The notes under the pieces are model-generated. The model searched no databases, was not told the origin of the DNA, and saw only the letters and a list, made by a program, of their open reading frames with translations. The position numbers were made by a program, and so were the translations under genes. A stretch of 45,644 bases of DNA from an uncultured Eubacteriales bacterium (GTDB lineage Bacteria; Bacillota; Clostridia; Christensenellales; UMGS416), in assembly GCA_900542005.1 (NCBI GenBank), contig UQLW01000025.1, forward strand, positions 1 to 45,644, written 5' to 3'. Positions 8,383 through 16,328 of the stretch are shown in pieces; within the stretch, counting starts at the first letter, position 1; every line of letters begins with the position of its first letter.

Positions 8383-9236
8383 CGCGTGGCCTTCTCTTCC
8401 TCCATGCGGGAGGCGTGCGGCCGCCCGCCCAGCGGGGATATGACGCCATAAAAGTGCAGGATGTTCAGGTCCTCCGGCATATCCAGACCATGGGAGCCCA
8501 GACCGCCGTCAATCTCATGGCAGCCATGGTCGGGGGCAAAGCCGATCAGCGTATTATGGCTTGCCCAGTGGAGCCGGGCCGCCTGGGCCAGCTGGTCAAA
8601 GGTATGGATATTGCGCCGCAGGGCCTCGATGGAGGCCGCGCCCTCCGGCGCAAAGCGGTGCATGGTCGCATCGTAGTCGCCGTTATAGACCACGATGAAA
8701 TCATGCTCATCGGCTTCGATCAGGGCAAGCGCCTTGCGGTTGACCTCCTCGACGGTATCATAGATGAAATAATCCATCGCCCGCTCCAGAAAGATCATGG
8801 AGAGGCTGTCGCCGGCGGTTGAGACGATGGCGGGCCGCTTTCCGGCGCGGATCAGCGCATCAAAGAGGGAATCGGTGCGGATCACCGGCTTGGTATAGCT
8901 GCGGATGCCGTGCACCTGGGGCTGCGCGCCGGTGTACATGGTGCCGAAGCATACCGGCGTTACCGAAGGCATCACCGAGGCGAGGGGGAGGGCCAGCTGC
9001 GTGTGCTGCAGCACCGGCAGAAATAGGGCGGTATATTTCTGATAGAGCCACAGGGCGACGGCGTCGGGGTTGTACATCAGCACCCTGTCGGCCCGGCCAA
9101 GCCCGGCGCGCGCCACAAGGGACGAAAGAGCGGGATTGGCTGCGGCGGCGCATTCCGGCGGCGCAACGCCCATAGCCTGGGCCAGCGCGGCGGCAACCGA
9201 GTCCAGAGAGAAAGCATGATAAACAGGATCGTTCAT
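8379..9236 (-). CDS. Alkaline-phosphatase-superfamily protein (type I phosphodiesterase-like)
   Basis: The 285-residue protein has the layout of the alkaline phosphatase/phosphodiesterase fold. It has a first-strand NPDAV, a likely nucleophile Thr in SVTPVCFGTMYTGAQPQVHGI (about 91-111), NGDYDATMHRF (about 185-195) and a metal-ligand tail FAPDHGCHEIDGGLGSHG (about 233-250). It is shorter than nucleotide pyrophosphatases and lacks a signal peptide, so it is cytoplasmic. Substrate unknown; a phosphoester or sulfate ester is plausible. It is the first gene of the operon with the methyltransferase (ATGA overlap). Its 5' side faces a perfect palindrome at 9302-9339. Confidence 0.75.
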   Translation of the reverse strand: MNDPVYHAFSLDSVAAALAQAMGVAPPECAAAANPALSSLVARAGLGRADRVLMYNPDAVALWLYQKYTALFLPVLQHTQLALPLASVMPSVTPVCFGTMYTGAQPQVHGIRSYTKPVIRTDSLFDALIRAGKRPAIVSTAGDSLSMIFLERAMDYFIYDTVEEVNRKALALIEADEHDFIVVYNGDYDATMHRFAPEGAASIEALRRNIHTFDQLAQAARLHWASHNTLIGFAPDHGCHEIDGGLGSHGLDMPEDLNILHFYGVISPLGGRPHASRMEEEKATR

Positions 9237-9301
9237 AAAATAGCCCCCCTTTTTAAGCCGGTGAAAGTATCTTCATTGTAACCAAACCATGGGTAAAATT
9301 C

Positions 9302-9339
9302 AATAAAAGAACGTTCCTGGCCAGGAACGTTCTTTTATT
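9302..9339. terminator. Perfect 38-bp palindrome with A- and T-rich ends
   Basis: Two 19-base arms are exact reverse complements with no spacer: 9302-9320 and 9321-9339, centre CCTGGCCAGG. The ends are AATAAAAGAA and its complement, so either strand would give a hairpin followed by T-rich sequence. It looks like a bidirectional terminator, but no recognisable gene ends beside it; an operator or a remnant of a lost gene are alternatives. Confidence 0.6.
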
Positions 9340-9587
9340 ATGGGGTTTGCCCAAGGTATTTGTGCGCTCGATCCGCTGTCGCTTCGGGGGATAGCCGGCC
9401 ATAAAGCCAGTGGATGTCGTGTTGAAATCGCCGGCCAAGCGCTTGAGCACGTCAAGAGAGCCATGAATTTGAAGCTGCCGATTGCCACTGACAAAATAAT
9501 ACCTGACGAAGAACTTGAATCGAAATAACGTCCATGGGCAAAAAGCAACAGGTGAATAGACGAATTACAAACCCAAATTGGCGGTTC
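9340..9587. other. Intergenic stretch without a supported gene
   Basis: About 250 bases lie between the palindrome and the promoter of the DUF2284 gene. Short open frames exist on both strands, but none has a ribosome binding site with recognisable residues. The composition is less GC-rich than the flanking genes, as expected for degraded DNA. Confidence 0.5.
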
Positions 9588-9605
9588 ATGGTATAATCAT
9601 ACCAT
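9588..9605 (+). promoter_or_regulatory. -10 element inside an inverted repeat upstream of the DUF2284 gene
   Basis: TATAAT at 9592-9597 sits within the inverted repeat ATGGTAT-AATC-ATACCAT. A weak -35 (TTACAA, 9565-9570) is 21 bases upstream. Overlap of the repeat with the -10 would suit a repressor site; this is inference. Confidence 0.45.
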
Positions 9606-9632
9606 CGATCTGAGGACAAGGAGCGAAAAACG

Positions 9633-10202
9633 ATGGACGGCACACAGGCGCAGCGCCGCATGGAGCGGGTGAAAGCGGCTATTTTAGCCGCAGGGTTTAC
9701 CGAGGCAGGGGCGGTGGATACCGGGAGGTTAACCTATGAGGAGGAGATCCGCCGCATCTGCGAGGGCAACAGCTGCCGGAATTACGGCGCGTCCTGGGCC
9801 TGCCCGCCGGCGGTGGGCACCCTTGACGCCTGCCGGAAGCAATGCGGGCAGTATAGCCATATGCTGCTTTTTAACCGGAAATATCCGCTGGAGGATCCCT
9901 TTGACTATGACGGGATGGTCGGAGCGCTGCGGGACTTCAAGGCCCGGGTGGAAGCGCTGGACGGCGCGCTTGTCCCGTGGATCGGGGAAAGGCTTATGCT
10001 TTCCAACGAGGGCTGCGGCCGGTGCAGCCGCTGCACCTATCCGGACAGCCCCTGCCGGTTTCCCGATAGGCTCTATCCCTCCATCGAGGGCTATGGCTTC
10101 AACATCGGCCGCCTGGCCAGGGAAGCCGGCATGCACGGCCACTTCGGCCCCGGCACGGTGACCTACTTTGGCGCGATACTGTTCGGCTTAAAGGACAAAT
10201 AA
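9633..10202 (+). CDS. DUF2284 cysteine-rich putative metal-binding protein
   Basis: The 189-residue protein has nine cysteines in the family pattern: C43, C48 and C57 (ICEGNSCRNYGASWACPP), C67, C71, and the ferredoxin-like CGRCSRC with C141 (positions 128-141). The name is based on this Cys layout. Members are thought to bind a metal or Fe-S cluster, with no established reaction. AAGGAG lies nine bases before the ATG. It is a single gene with its own promoter and a bidirectional terminator shared with the convergent GGGtGRT gene. Confidence 0.85.
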   Translation: MDGTQAQRRMERVKAAILAAGFTEAGAVDTGRLTYEEEIRRICEGNSCRNYGASWACPPAVGTLDACRKQCGQYSHMLLFNRKYPLEDPFDYDGMVGALRDFKARVEALDGALVPWIGERLMLSNEGCGRCSRCTYPDSPCRFPDRLYPSIEGYGFNIGRLAREAGMHGHFGPGTVTYFGAILFGLKDK

Positions 10203-10203
10203 A

Positions 10204-10231
10204 AAAAGCTCCCGTAAAAGCGGGAGCTTTT
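10204..10231. terminator. Bidirectional terminator
   Basis: AAAAGCTCCCG (10204-10214) pairs with CGGGAGCTTTT (10221-10231) around a six-base loop. It serves the DUF2284 gene on plus and the GGGtGRT gene on minus. Confidence 0.85.
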
Positions 10232-10246
10232 GGCGTCAAGCCGGGT

Positions 10247-11245
10247 TTACTTCTGGGCTTCCTCGATGGCCACAGCCAGGGCTACGGAGGCGCCGACCAT
10301 GGGGTTGTTGCCCATGCCGATCAGGCCCATCATTTCCACGTGGGCGGGCACGGAGGAGGAGCCGGCGAACTGGGCGTCCGAGTGCATACGGCCCATGGTG
10401 TCGGTCATGCCGTAGCTGGCGGGGCCGGCGGCCATGTTATCGGGATGCAGGGTACGGCCCGTGCCGCCGCCGGAGGCCACGGAGAAATACTTCTTGTCGT
10501 GGTCAATGGCCCACTTCTTATAGGTGCCGGCGACAGGATGCTGGAAGCGGGTGGGGTTGGTGGAGTTGCCGGTGATGGAAACGTCCACGTCCTCATGCTG
10601 CATGATGGCCACGCCCTCGCGCACGTCGTCAGCGCCATAGCACTTGACCTTGGCGCGCTCGCCGTTGGAATAGGCGGTGGTGTTGACGACCGTCAGCTCG
10701 TCGGTGTAATAATCGAACTGGGTCTGCACATAGGTGAAGCCGTTGATACGGGAGATGATCATTGCGGCGTCCTTGCCCAGGCCGTTGAGGATGACGCGCA
10801 GGGGCTCCTTGCGCACCTTGTTGGCGGTGCGGGCGATGCCGATAGCGCCCTCGGCGGCGGCGAAGGACTCGTGGCCGGCCAGGAAGGCGAAGCACTTGGT
10901 ATCCTCACGCAGCAGCATAGCGGCCAGGTTGCCGTGGCCCTGGCCCACCTGGCGGTTCTCCGCCACGGAGCCGGGCACGCAGAAGGCCTGGAGGCCCTCG
11001 CCGATGGCCTCGGCGGCGTCGGCAGCGCTCTTGCAGCCCTTCTTCAGCGCGATGGCGGCGCCCAGGGTGTAGGCCCATACCGCGTTGTCGAAGGCGATGG
11101 GCTGGACGCCCTTTACAATGGACTCGGGATCAATGCCCGCGGCGCCCACATATTCCTTGGCCGCGTCCAGGGACTCGAAGCCATATTTATCCAGGGTTTT
11201 GGTGATCTTTGCAATTCGACGATCATATCCTTCAAACATTGCCAT
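10247..11245 (-). CDS. GGGtGRT protein
   Basis: This 332-residue protein carries the sequence that names its family, GGGTGRT at residues 259-265 (within FSVASGGGTGRTLHPDN). It also has highly conserved stretches such as VGQGHGNLAAMLLRED, FAFLAGHESFAAAEGAIGIARTANK and DVDVSITGNSTNPTRFQHPVAGTYKKWA. No membrane segment or signal peptide is present. The reaction is not established. It follows an IscU-like scaffold gene by 18 bases, a pairing I know from other Clostridia, which suggests a role linked to Fe-S or a related metal cofactor. Start has GGAGGCG upstream. Confidence 0.92.
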   Translation of the reverse strand: MAMFEGYDRRIAKITKTLDKYGFESLDAAKEYVGAAGIDPESIVKGVQPIAFDNAVWAYTLGAAIALKKGCKSAADAAEAIGEGLQAFCVPGSVAENRQVGQGHGNLAAMLLREDTKCFAFLAGHESFAAAEGAIGIARTANKVRKEPLRVILNGLGKDAAMIISRINGFTYVQTQFDYYTDELTVVNTTAYSNGERAKVKCYGADDVREGVAIMQHEDVDVSITGNSTNPTRFQHPVAGTYKKWAIDHDKKYFSVASGGGTGRTLHPDNMAAGPASYGMTDTMGRMHSDAQFAGSSSVPAHVEMMGLIGMGNNPMVGASVALAVAIEEAQK

Positions 11246-11263
11246 GATGAAACGCCTCCTTTC

Positions 11264-11956
11264 TTATTCCTTGCGGGGGTCGATGACACGGACGGCCTCG
11301 TCGTAGCGGCCGTAGGTGCCGATGTTGCTCTCATAGGCCTCCTTGGGATCCACGCCCTTCTTGATGGCGTCCATCATCTTGCCCATGTTCACAAAGCGGT
11401 AGCCAATCACCTGATCGTCGGCGTCCAGCGCAATGTTCAGCACATAGCCCTCGGCCATCTCCAGGTAACGCACGCCCTTGGCGGCGGTGCCATACATGGT
11501 GCCGATCTGGCTGCGCAGGCCCTTGCCCAGGTCCTCCAGGCCAGCGCCGATGACCAGGCCGTCCTCGGAGAAGGCGGACTGGGTGCGGCCGTAAACGATC
11601 TGCAGGAACAGCTCGCGCATGGCGGTGTTGATAGCGTCGCAGACCAGGTCCGTATTCAGGGCCTCCAGGATGGTCTTGCCGGGCAGAATCTCGGCGGCCA
11701 TGGCGGCGGAGTGGGTCATGCCCGAGCAGCCCAGCGTCTCGACCAGGGCCTCCTGAATGACGCCGTCCTTGACGTTCAGGCTCAGCTTACATGCGCCCTG
11801 CTGAGGCGCGCACCAGCCGACGCCGTGCGTGAAGCCGGAAATATCGGTGATCTGGGTGGCTTTAATCCACTTTCCCTCTTCAGGAATCGGAGCCGGGCCA
11901 TGCTTGGGGCCTTTGGCAACGCAGATCATTTCATCCACTTCTCTGGAATACTGCAT
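11264..11956 (-). CDS. IscU/NifU-like iron-sulfur scaffold family protein
   Basis: The 230-residue protein has the NifU/IscU core around LGCSGMTHSAAMAAEILPGKTILEAL (C77) with further cysteines C49, C56 and C106. These correspond loosely to the scaffold ligands, but spacing differs from canonical IscU, and the C-terminal half (about 120-230) is extra. It is the first gene of a two-gene minus operon with the GGGtGRT protein and has its own promoter. No iscS or suf gene is nearby, so it is probably a dedicated partner and not the general scaffold. Confidence 0.85.
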   Translation of the reverse strand: MQYSREVDEMICVAKGPKHGPAPIPEEGKWIKATQITDISGFTHGVGWCAPQQGACKLSLNVKDGVIQEALVETLGCSGMTHSAAMAAEILPGKTILEALNTDLVCDAINTAMRELFLQIVYGRTQSAFSEDGLVIGAGLEDLGKGLRSQIGTMYGTAAKGVRYLEMAEGYVLNIALDADDQVIGYRFVNMGKMMDAIKKGVDPKEAYESNIGTYGRYDEAVRVIDPRKE

Positions 11957-12009
11957 GTTATTTCCTCCCTGCTGAAATTTGCGTATTTGTGGAAATTTTG
12001 ACCGAAGCT

Positions 12010-12039
12010 ATTATACCATACCCATCCGGCAACATGCAA
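12010..12039 (-). promoter_or_regulatory. Promoter of the scaffold-GGGtGRT operon
   Basis: On the minus strand TATAAT (12015-12010) is preceded by TATGG, an extended -10, with TTGCAT (12039-12034) 18 bases upstream. The start codon lies 54 bases downstream. Confidence 0.6.
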
Positions 12040-12134
12040 ATGCCCGAAGCGGTTTTCCGGCGGGAACGGCCGCTTATCTTTCCGTTGCCGCAGGAATCCC
12101 GGCGTGATATGATAGGCAAAAGGAGGGATGGACA

Positions 12135-13571
12135 ATGGATACCCGTCAAGCGCTTGCGCGCATCGGCCGGGTGGCCGCTCAGGGCCCCTTTGCGCCGGAC
12201 TGGGCGCAGATTGCCGCCGTATACCGGACGCCGCAATGGTATGAGGAGGCCAAATTCGGCATTTTTATCCACTGGGGCCTGTATGCGGTGCCAGCCTTTG
12301 GCAACGAGTGGTACGCCCGAAACATGTACCGGGCCGGTACGCCGGAGTATGAGCACCATGTCAAGACCTATGGGCCGCCCGATCGCTTTGGCTATAAGGA
12401 TTTTATCCCCAGGTTCCAGGCGGAGCGGTTCGACCCGGAGGCCTGGGCCCGGCTGTTCGCGGCCTCGGGCGCCCGTTTTGTGGTGCCGGTGGCCGAGCAC
12501 CACGATGGGTTTGCCATGTACGGCTCGGCGCTGAACCCCTTCAATGCGCTTGAGATGGGGCCGCGCCGCGACCTGACCGGCGAGCTGCTGCGGGCCGTGG
12601 AGGCGCAGGGGCTGATTCCGGGCGCCTCCTCCCACCGGGCCGAGCATTTCTGGTTCATGGACGGCGTGCGCCGCCTGCCCGGCGACTGGACGGGCAACGA
12701 GGCCTTCTACGGCCCGGCCCAGGACGCCCCCGCCCATACGGAGGACTATGATGAAGCGCCGCCGGACCGGGCATTTATGGAGGATTGGCTGATCCGCACC
12801 TGCGAGCTCATTGACCGGCTCCGTCCCCGGGTGCTGTGGTTTGATTGGTGGATCAACCAGAAGGCCTGGCAGCAGGTGCTGCCCACGCTGGCCGCCTATT
12901 ACTATAACCGGGCCCATGAATGGGGCTTTGAGGCCGCGATCAACTATAAATATACGGCCCTGCCGCCCAATACCGGCGTATTTGACGTGGAGCGCGGCCA
13001 GCTGTCCGGCATCCGCAAGGCGCTCTGGCAGACGGATACGGCGATCTCCAAAACCTCCTGGGGGTATACCGAAAACCAAGCGTATAAGACGGCGGCCTCG
13101 CTGATCGCCGATCTGGTGGATATTGTATCCAAGCACGGCGTGCTGCTGCTCAATATTGGGCCCCGGGCCGACGGCTCCATCCCCGAGGAGGAGGCGGAGG
13201 TGCTTCTGGCCATGGGCGATTGGCTGTCGGTCAATGGGGAGGGGATCTACGGCTCGCGGCCCTGGAAGGTCTATGGCGAGGGGCCCACGGCCGTGCCGGA
13301 GGGCGCCTTTACCGATACCCAGCGGGCTGCCTATACGGAGCGGGATATTCGCTATACCCGTAAGGGCGACAGGCTTTACGCCTATGTGATGCGTTGGCCC
13401 CAGGAAGGCGTGGTGACGCTGAAGGCCCTGCGGGATACGCCGGTCAACGGGGTGAGCCTGCTGGGCGAGGGCGAGGTTGCCTGGTACCAGCAGGCGGCGG
13501 ACGGCCTGACGGTGCACACCACAGGACGCGGGGACGACGGGCTGCCCACGGCGCTGCGGATTACGCTGTAG
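12135..13571 (+). CDS. GH29 alpha-L-fucosidase
   Basis: The 478-residue protein shows the GH29 order: YEEAKFGIFIHWGLYAVPAFGNEWY (about 36-60), FVVPVAEHHDGFAMYGS (about 115-131), the strand with the expected catalytic Asp VLWFDWWI (D237), and LLLNIGPRADGSIPEEE (about 365). Family enzymes remove alpha-linked fucose with retention. There is no signal peptide, so it should act in the cytoplasm on imported fucosylated oligosaccharides or glycoconjugates. The acid/base residue cannot be placed with confidence. AGGAGGG lies upstream of the ATG. It is a single gene followed by a GC-rich hairpin. Confidence 0.92.
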   Translation: MDTRQALARIGRVAAQGPFAPDWAQIAAVYRTPQWYEEAKFGIFIHWGLYAVPAFGNEWYARNMYRAGTPEYEHHVKTYGPPDRFGYKDFIPRFQAERFDPEAWARLFAASGARFVVPVAEHHDGFAMYGSALNPFNALEMGPRRDLTGELLRAVEAQGLIPGASSHRAEHFWFMDGVRRLPGDWTGNEAFYGPAQDAPAHTEDYDEAPPDRAFMEDWLIRTCELIDRLRPRVLWFDWWINQKAWQQVLPTLAAYYYNRAHEWGFEAAINYKYTALPPNTGVFDVERGQLSGIRKALWQTDTAISKTSWGYTENQAYKTAASLIADLVDIVSKHGVLLLNIGPRADGSIPEEEAEVLLAMGDWLSVNGEGIYGSRPWKVYGEGPTAVPEGAFTDTQRAAYTERDIRYTRKGDRLYAYVMRWPQEGVVTLKALRDTPVNGVSLLGEGEVAWYQQAADGLTVHTTGRGDDGLPTALRITL

Positions 13572-13761
13572 CCCTACAACTGCACAGCCCTGGGAAGGCG
13601 CCTGCTGAAGCGGGCGCCTTCGCTTTGATGGTTGGTGGGCCAGAAGGAATGCCCCGGCCGGAAAGCGCCCCATACCCGGGGGCTTCCTTTTGCGGCCATC
13701 CTTTTTCTGATCTGCCTAGGGGGCGGGCCTGCGCGCCCGCTTAGGCCCAGGCTGCGGCGAT
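13572..13761 (+). other. Intergenic region with hairpins after the fucosidase gene
   Basis: GAAGGCGCC (13594-13602) pairs with GGCGCCTTC (13613-13621), followed by GCTTTG, a likely weak terminator. A second imperfect hairpin (13660-13671 with 13678-13687) is followed by TTTT. A third GC-rich inverted repeat lies near 13720-13745. No gene is seen. Confidence 0.55.
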
Positions 13762-13790
13762 TTGAAAAACCAGGACGGATAGAGTATAAT
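13762..13790 (+). promoter_or_regulatory. Promoter of the ftsK-rimO-pgsA-cinA block
   Basis: TTGAAA (13762-13767) and TATAAT (13785-13790) are separated by exactly 17 bases, about 60 bases before the ftsK start. Confidence 0.8.
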
Positions 13791-13850
13791 ATAGCCTATT
13801 AACATGCCTACCTATGTCCATTTGCATAGATGACGAAGAAAGGAGCCAAT

Positions 13851-16319
13851 ATGGCACAGCGAAAAAGCACGAAGTCCAGCGGCAAGAAGGGCGCCGCCCG
13901 GAAGAAGGCAAAGCCGCAGGCGGCCAAGGCGGCGCGCCGGCCGGCCGCCCCCCAGCGGCCGGCGCGGAATATCAAGGCGGATATTGCGGGGCTGGTGCTG
14001 ATCGCGCTGGGCATTTTCTTCATGGCCTGCTTATTCCAGCAGGATGCGGGGCTGCTCAGCCAGTCGCTATCGGAATTTTTCCGGGGCTTCCTGGGCTGGG
14101 GCGCCTATGGGTTCCCGCTGCTGGTGGCCTTTGCCGGCGCTATGGTCCTGCTGTATCCGGATGTTCGGCTTTCCCCCGGCGTATACATAACCCTCGCCGT
14201 GGTTTTTCCCCTCCTGCTGTGCCTGGTGACGCTCTTTGCCACGCCGGCCATGAAGATGGTGCTGGAGGATTATGGATATGGGGGCTTTGTATCGCGGTGC
14301 TATGAATATGCCCGGGCGGGCGGGGCCAGCGGCGGCGCGCTGGCCGGGATGATTGTCTTTCCCCTGCTGCTTTACCTGGGCAAGGAGGGCACGATCATCC
14401 TGTGCGTGCTGGCCCTTTGCCTCATCGCCGTCATTTGGGGCTTTTCCTTCCGGGCCATGTCCCGGAAAATAACCGAGAAGGTGGATACGGCCGTGCAGCA
14501 GCGCCAGAGCGCCCGCCAGCAGAAGCGCCGCAGGCTGTATGTGGGCGACGTGGGCGGCGCGCCGGAACCGGAGCTTGACCTGGAGCTGATCGACGACGGG
14601 CTTTTTACGCTGCGCACGGAGGCGGACGAGGAGCCGGAGGATACGCTGGAGGTGCTGAAGGCAGAGGATATCGAGGTGGCGGCCCCGGTGGATCAGCCGG
14701 CCCCGGACATGCATATCGAGGTGATAGAGCCGGAGCCGGAGGAGCCGGAACCGGCGCCCCGGGAAACGAAGCCGGAGGAGCCGGAACCGCGGCCGCTGGA
14801 CAAGCCGGAGCAGGTGGCCATGGAGGCGGTGATACCGCCGGAGCAAGAGGGGGAGCGCTTTTACCAGATCCCGCCCATGTCCCTGCTGGAGAAATCCAAA
14901 TCGGCCCACGCCGGGGACGATACGGCCCAGCGGGCCCGCAAGCTGGAGGAGGCCCTGCACTCCTACGGCATCCGCGCCGATGTCGTGGGCGTGAACTGCG
15001 GGCCGGTCATCACCCAGTTTGAGGTGCAGCCGGCCCCGGGCGTCAAGAGCAGCTCCATCGTGAACCTGGCCCAGGATCTGGCCATGTGCCTGGCCGCGCC
15101 CACCATCCGCATTGAAGCGCCCATCCCCGGCAAATCGGTGATCGGCGTCGAGATCCCCAACACCAAGGCGGCGATGGTGCGCCTGCGGGACGTCATCGAG
15201 ACCGCCGAATTTGACCGGGCAAAATCGCCGCTGGCCTTTGGGCTTGGCCGCGATATTGTGGGGAAGACGGTGATCGCCGACCTGGCGAAGATGCCCCATG
15301 TGCTGGTGGCCGGCACCACCGGCTCGGGCAAGAGCGTCTGCGTCAATACCATGCTGATCTCCATGCTCTATAAGGTATCGCCCCGGGATGTGCGGCTGAT
15401 CCTGATCGACCCCAAGGTGGTGGAGATGAGCGTCTATAACGATATCCCCCATATGCTGATCCCCGTGGTGACCGATCCCCAGAAGGCGGCCGGCGCGCTG
15501 AAGTGGGCGGTCAAGGAGATGGAGGAGCGGTATCAGAAGTTTGCGGCCCTGAAGGTGCGGGATATCGGCCGGTATAACGAGGTGATCGAGGACCCGGCCC
15601 TGCATATGCCCTATATCGTAATCATCATCGACGAGATGGCCGACCTGATGATGGTGGCGGCCAATGACGTGGAGGATTCGGTCTGCCGCCTGGCGCAGAA
15701 GGCCCGGGCGGCGGGCATGCACCTGGTGCTGGCCACGCAGAGCCCCCGGGTGGACGTCATCACCGGCATGATCAAGGCCAATATCCCCAGCCGGATCGCC
15801 CTGGCCGTCTCCTCGCAGACCGATTCCCGGGTGATCCTGGACATGGTGGGGGCGGAGAAGCTGCTGGGCCACGGCGACATGCTCTATATGCCCATCGGCG
15901 CCAGCAAGCCCACCCGCGTACAGGGCGCCTTTGTGGGCGACGAAGAGGTGGAGCGCGTGGTGGAATTCATCCGGGGCCAGGGGCTGGAGGAGGCCGGCGG
16001 CTATGACGAGGCCATCCTGGACAAGGTGGAGAACTATGTGATCGAGGGCGACAGCGTCAAGGAGCAGGGCGAGGGCCGCCCGCTGGATCCGCTGCTGCGG
16101 GAGGCGGTAGACGTGGTGCTGGAGCAGGGCCAGGCATCCATCTCCATGGTGCAGCGCCGGCTTCGGGTGGGATATGCCCGGGCCGCCCGCCTGGTGGACG
16201 AGATGGAGCTTTTGGGTATCGTGGGCCCCAGCGTGGGCAGCAAGGCCCGGGAGATTATCAAGACGAGGGCTGAGATCAACAATATACTGTCCGAGGGCGA
16301 ACTGCCCCAGGACGGATAA
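13851..16319 (+). CDS. ftsK: DNA translocase FtsK/SpoIIIE
   Basis: The 822-residue ATP-driven motor pumps DNA at the division or sporulation septum. A basic N terminus is followed by four membrane segments within about 45-200. Next comes an acidic proline/glutamate-rich linker (about 235-335), then the alpha/beta motor with Walker A GTTGSGKS (about 488-495), Walker B IVIIIDEMADLM and VLATQSPRVDVITG. The winged-helix gamma domain (about 750-815, ISMVQRRLRVGYARAARLVDEME) reads polar DNA signals. The start at 13851 is preferred over an in-frame ATG at 13830 because AAAGGAG is correctly spaced only for it. rimO starts nine bases after the stop. Sequence alone does not separate an FtsK from a SpoIIIE role. 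Confidence 0.96.
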   Translation: MAQRKSTKSSGKKGAARKKAKPQAAKAARRPAAPQRPARNIKADIAGLVLIALGIFFMACLFQQDAGLLSQSLSEFFRGFLGWGAYGFPLLVAFAGAMVLLYPDVRLSPGVYITLAVVFPLLLCLVTLFATPAMKMVLEDYGYGGFVSRCYEYARAGGASGGALAGMIVFPLLLYLGKEGTIILCVLALCLIAVIWGFSFRAMSRKITEKVDTAVQQRQSARQQKRRRLYVGDVGGAPEPELDLELIDDGLFTLRTEADEEPEDTLEVLKAEDIEVAAPVDQPAPDMHIEVIEPEPEEPEPAPRETKPEEPEPRPLDKPEQVAMEAVIPPEQEGERFYQIPPMSLLEKSKSAHAGDDTAQRARKLEEALHSYGIRADVVGVNCGPVITQFEVQPAPGVKSSSIVNLAQDLAMCLAAPTIRIEAPIPGKSVIGVEIPNTKAAMVRLRDVIETAEFDRAKSPLAFGLGRDIVGKTVIADLAKMPHVLVAGTTGSGKSVCVNTMLISMLYKVSPRDVRLILIDPKVVEMSVYNDIPHMLIPVVTDPQKAAGALKWAVKEMEERYQKFAALKVRDIGRYNEVIEDPALHMPYIVIIIDEMADLMMVAANDVEDSVCRLAQKARAAGMHLVLATQSPRVDVITGMIKANIPSRIALAVSSQTDSRVILDMVGAEKLLGHGDMLYMPIGASKPTRVQGAFVGDEEVERVVEFIRGQGLEEAGGYDEAILDKVENYVIEGDSVKEQGEGRPLDPLLREAVDVVLEQGQASISMVQRRLRVGYARAARLVDEMELLGIVGPSVGSKAREIIKTRAEINNILSEGELPQDG

Positions 16320-16328
16320 GGAGCGCAT

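Noticed and set aside
9253..9661. Short frames upstream of the DUF2284 gene as transposase remnants
   Set aside because: No transposase motif could be recognised and the frames run through a palindrome; no terminal repeats or target duplication were found.
10340..12001. Long plus-strand open frame across the GGGtGRT and scaffold genes
   Set aside because: Antisense to two strongly conserved genes, with no ribosome binding site and repetitive Gly/Ala/His residues.
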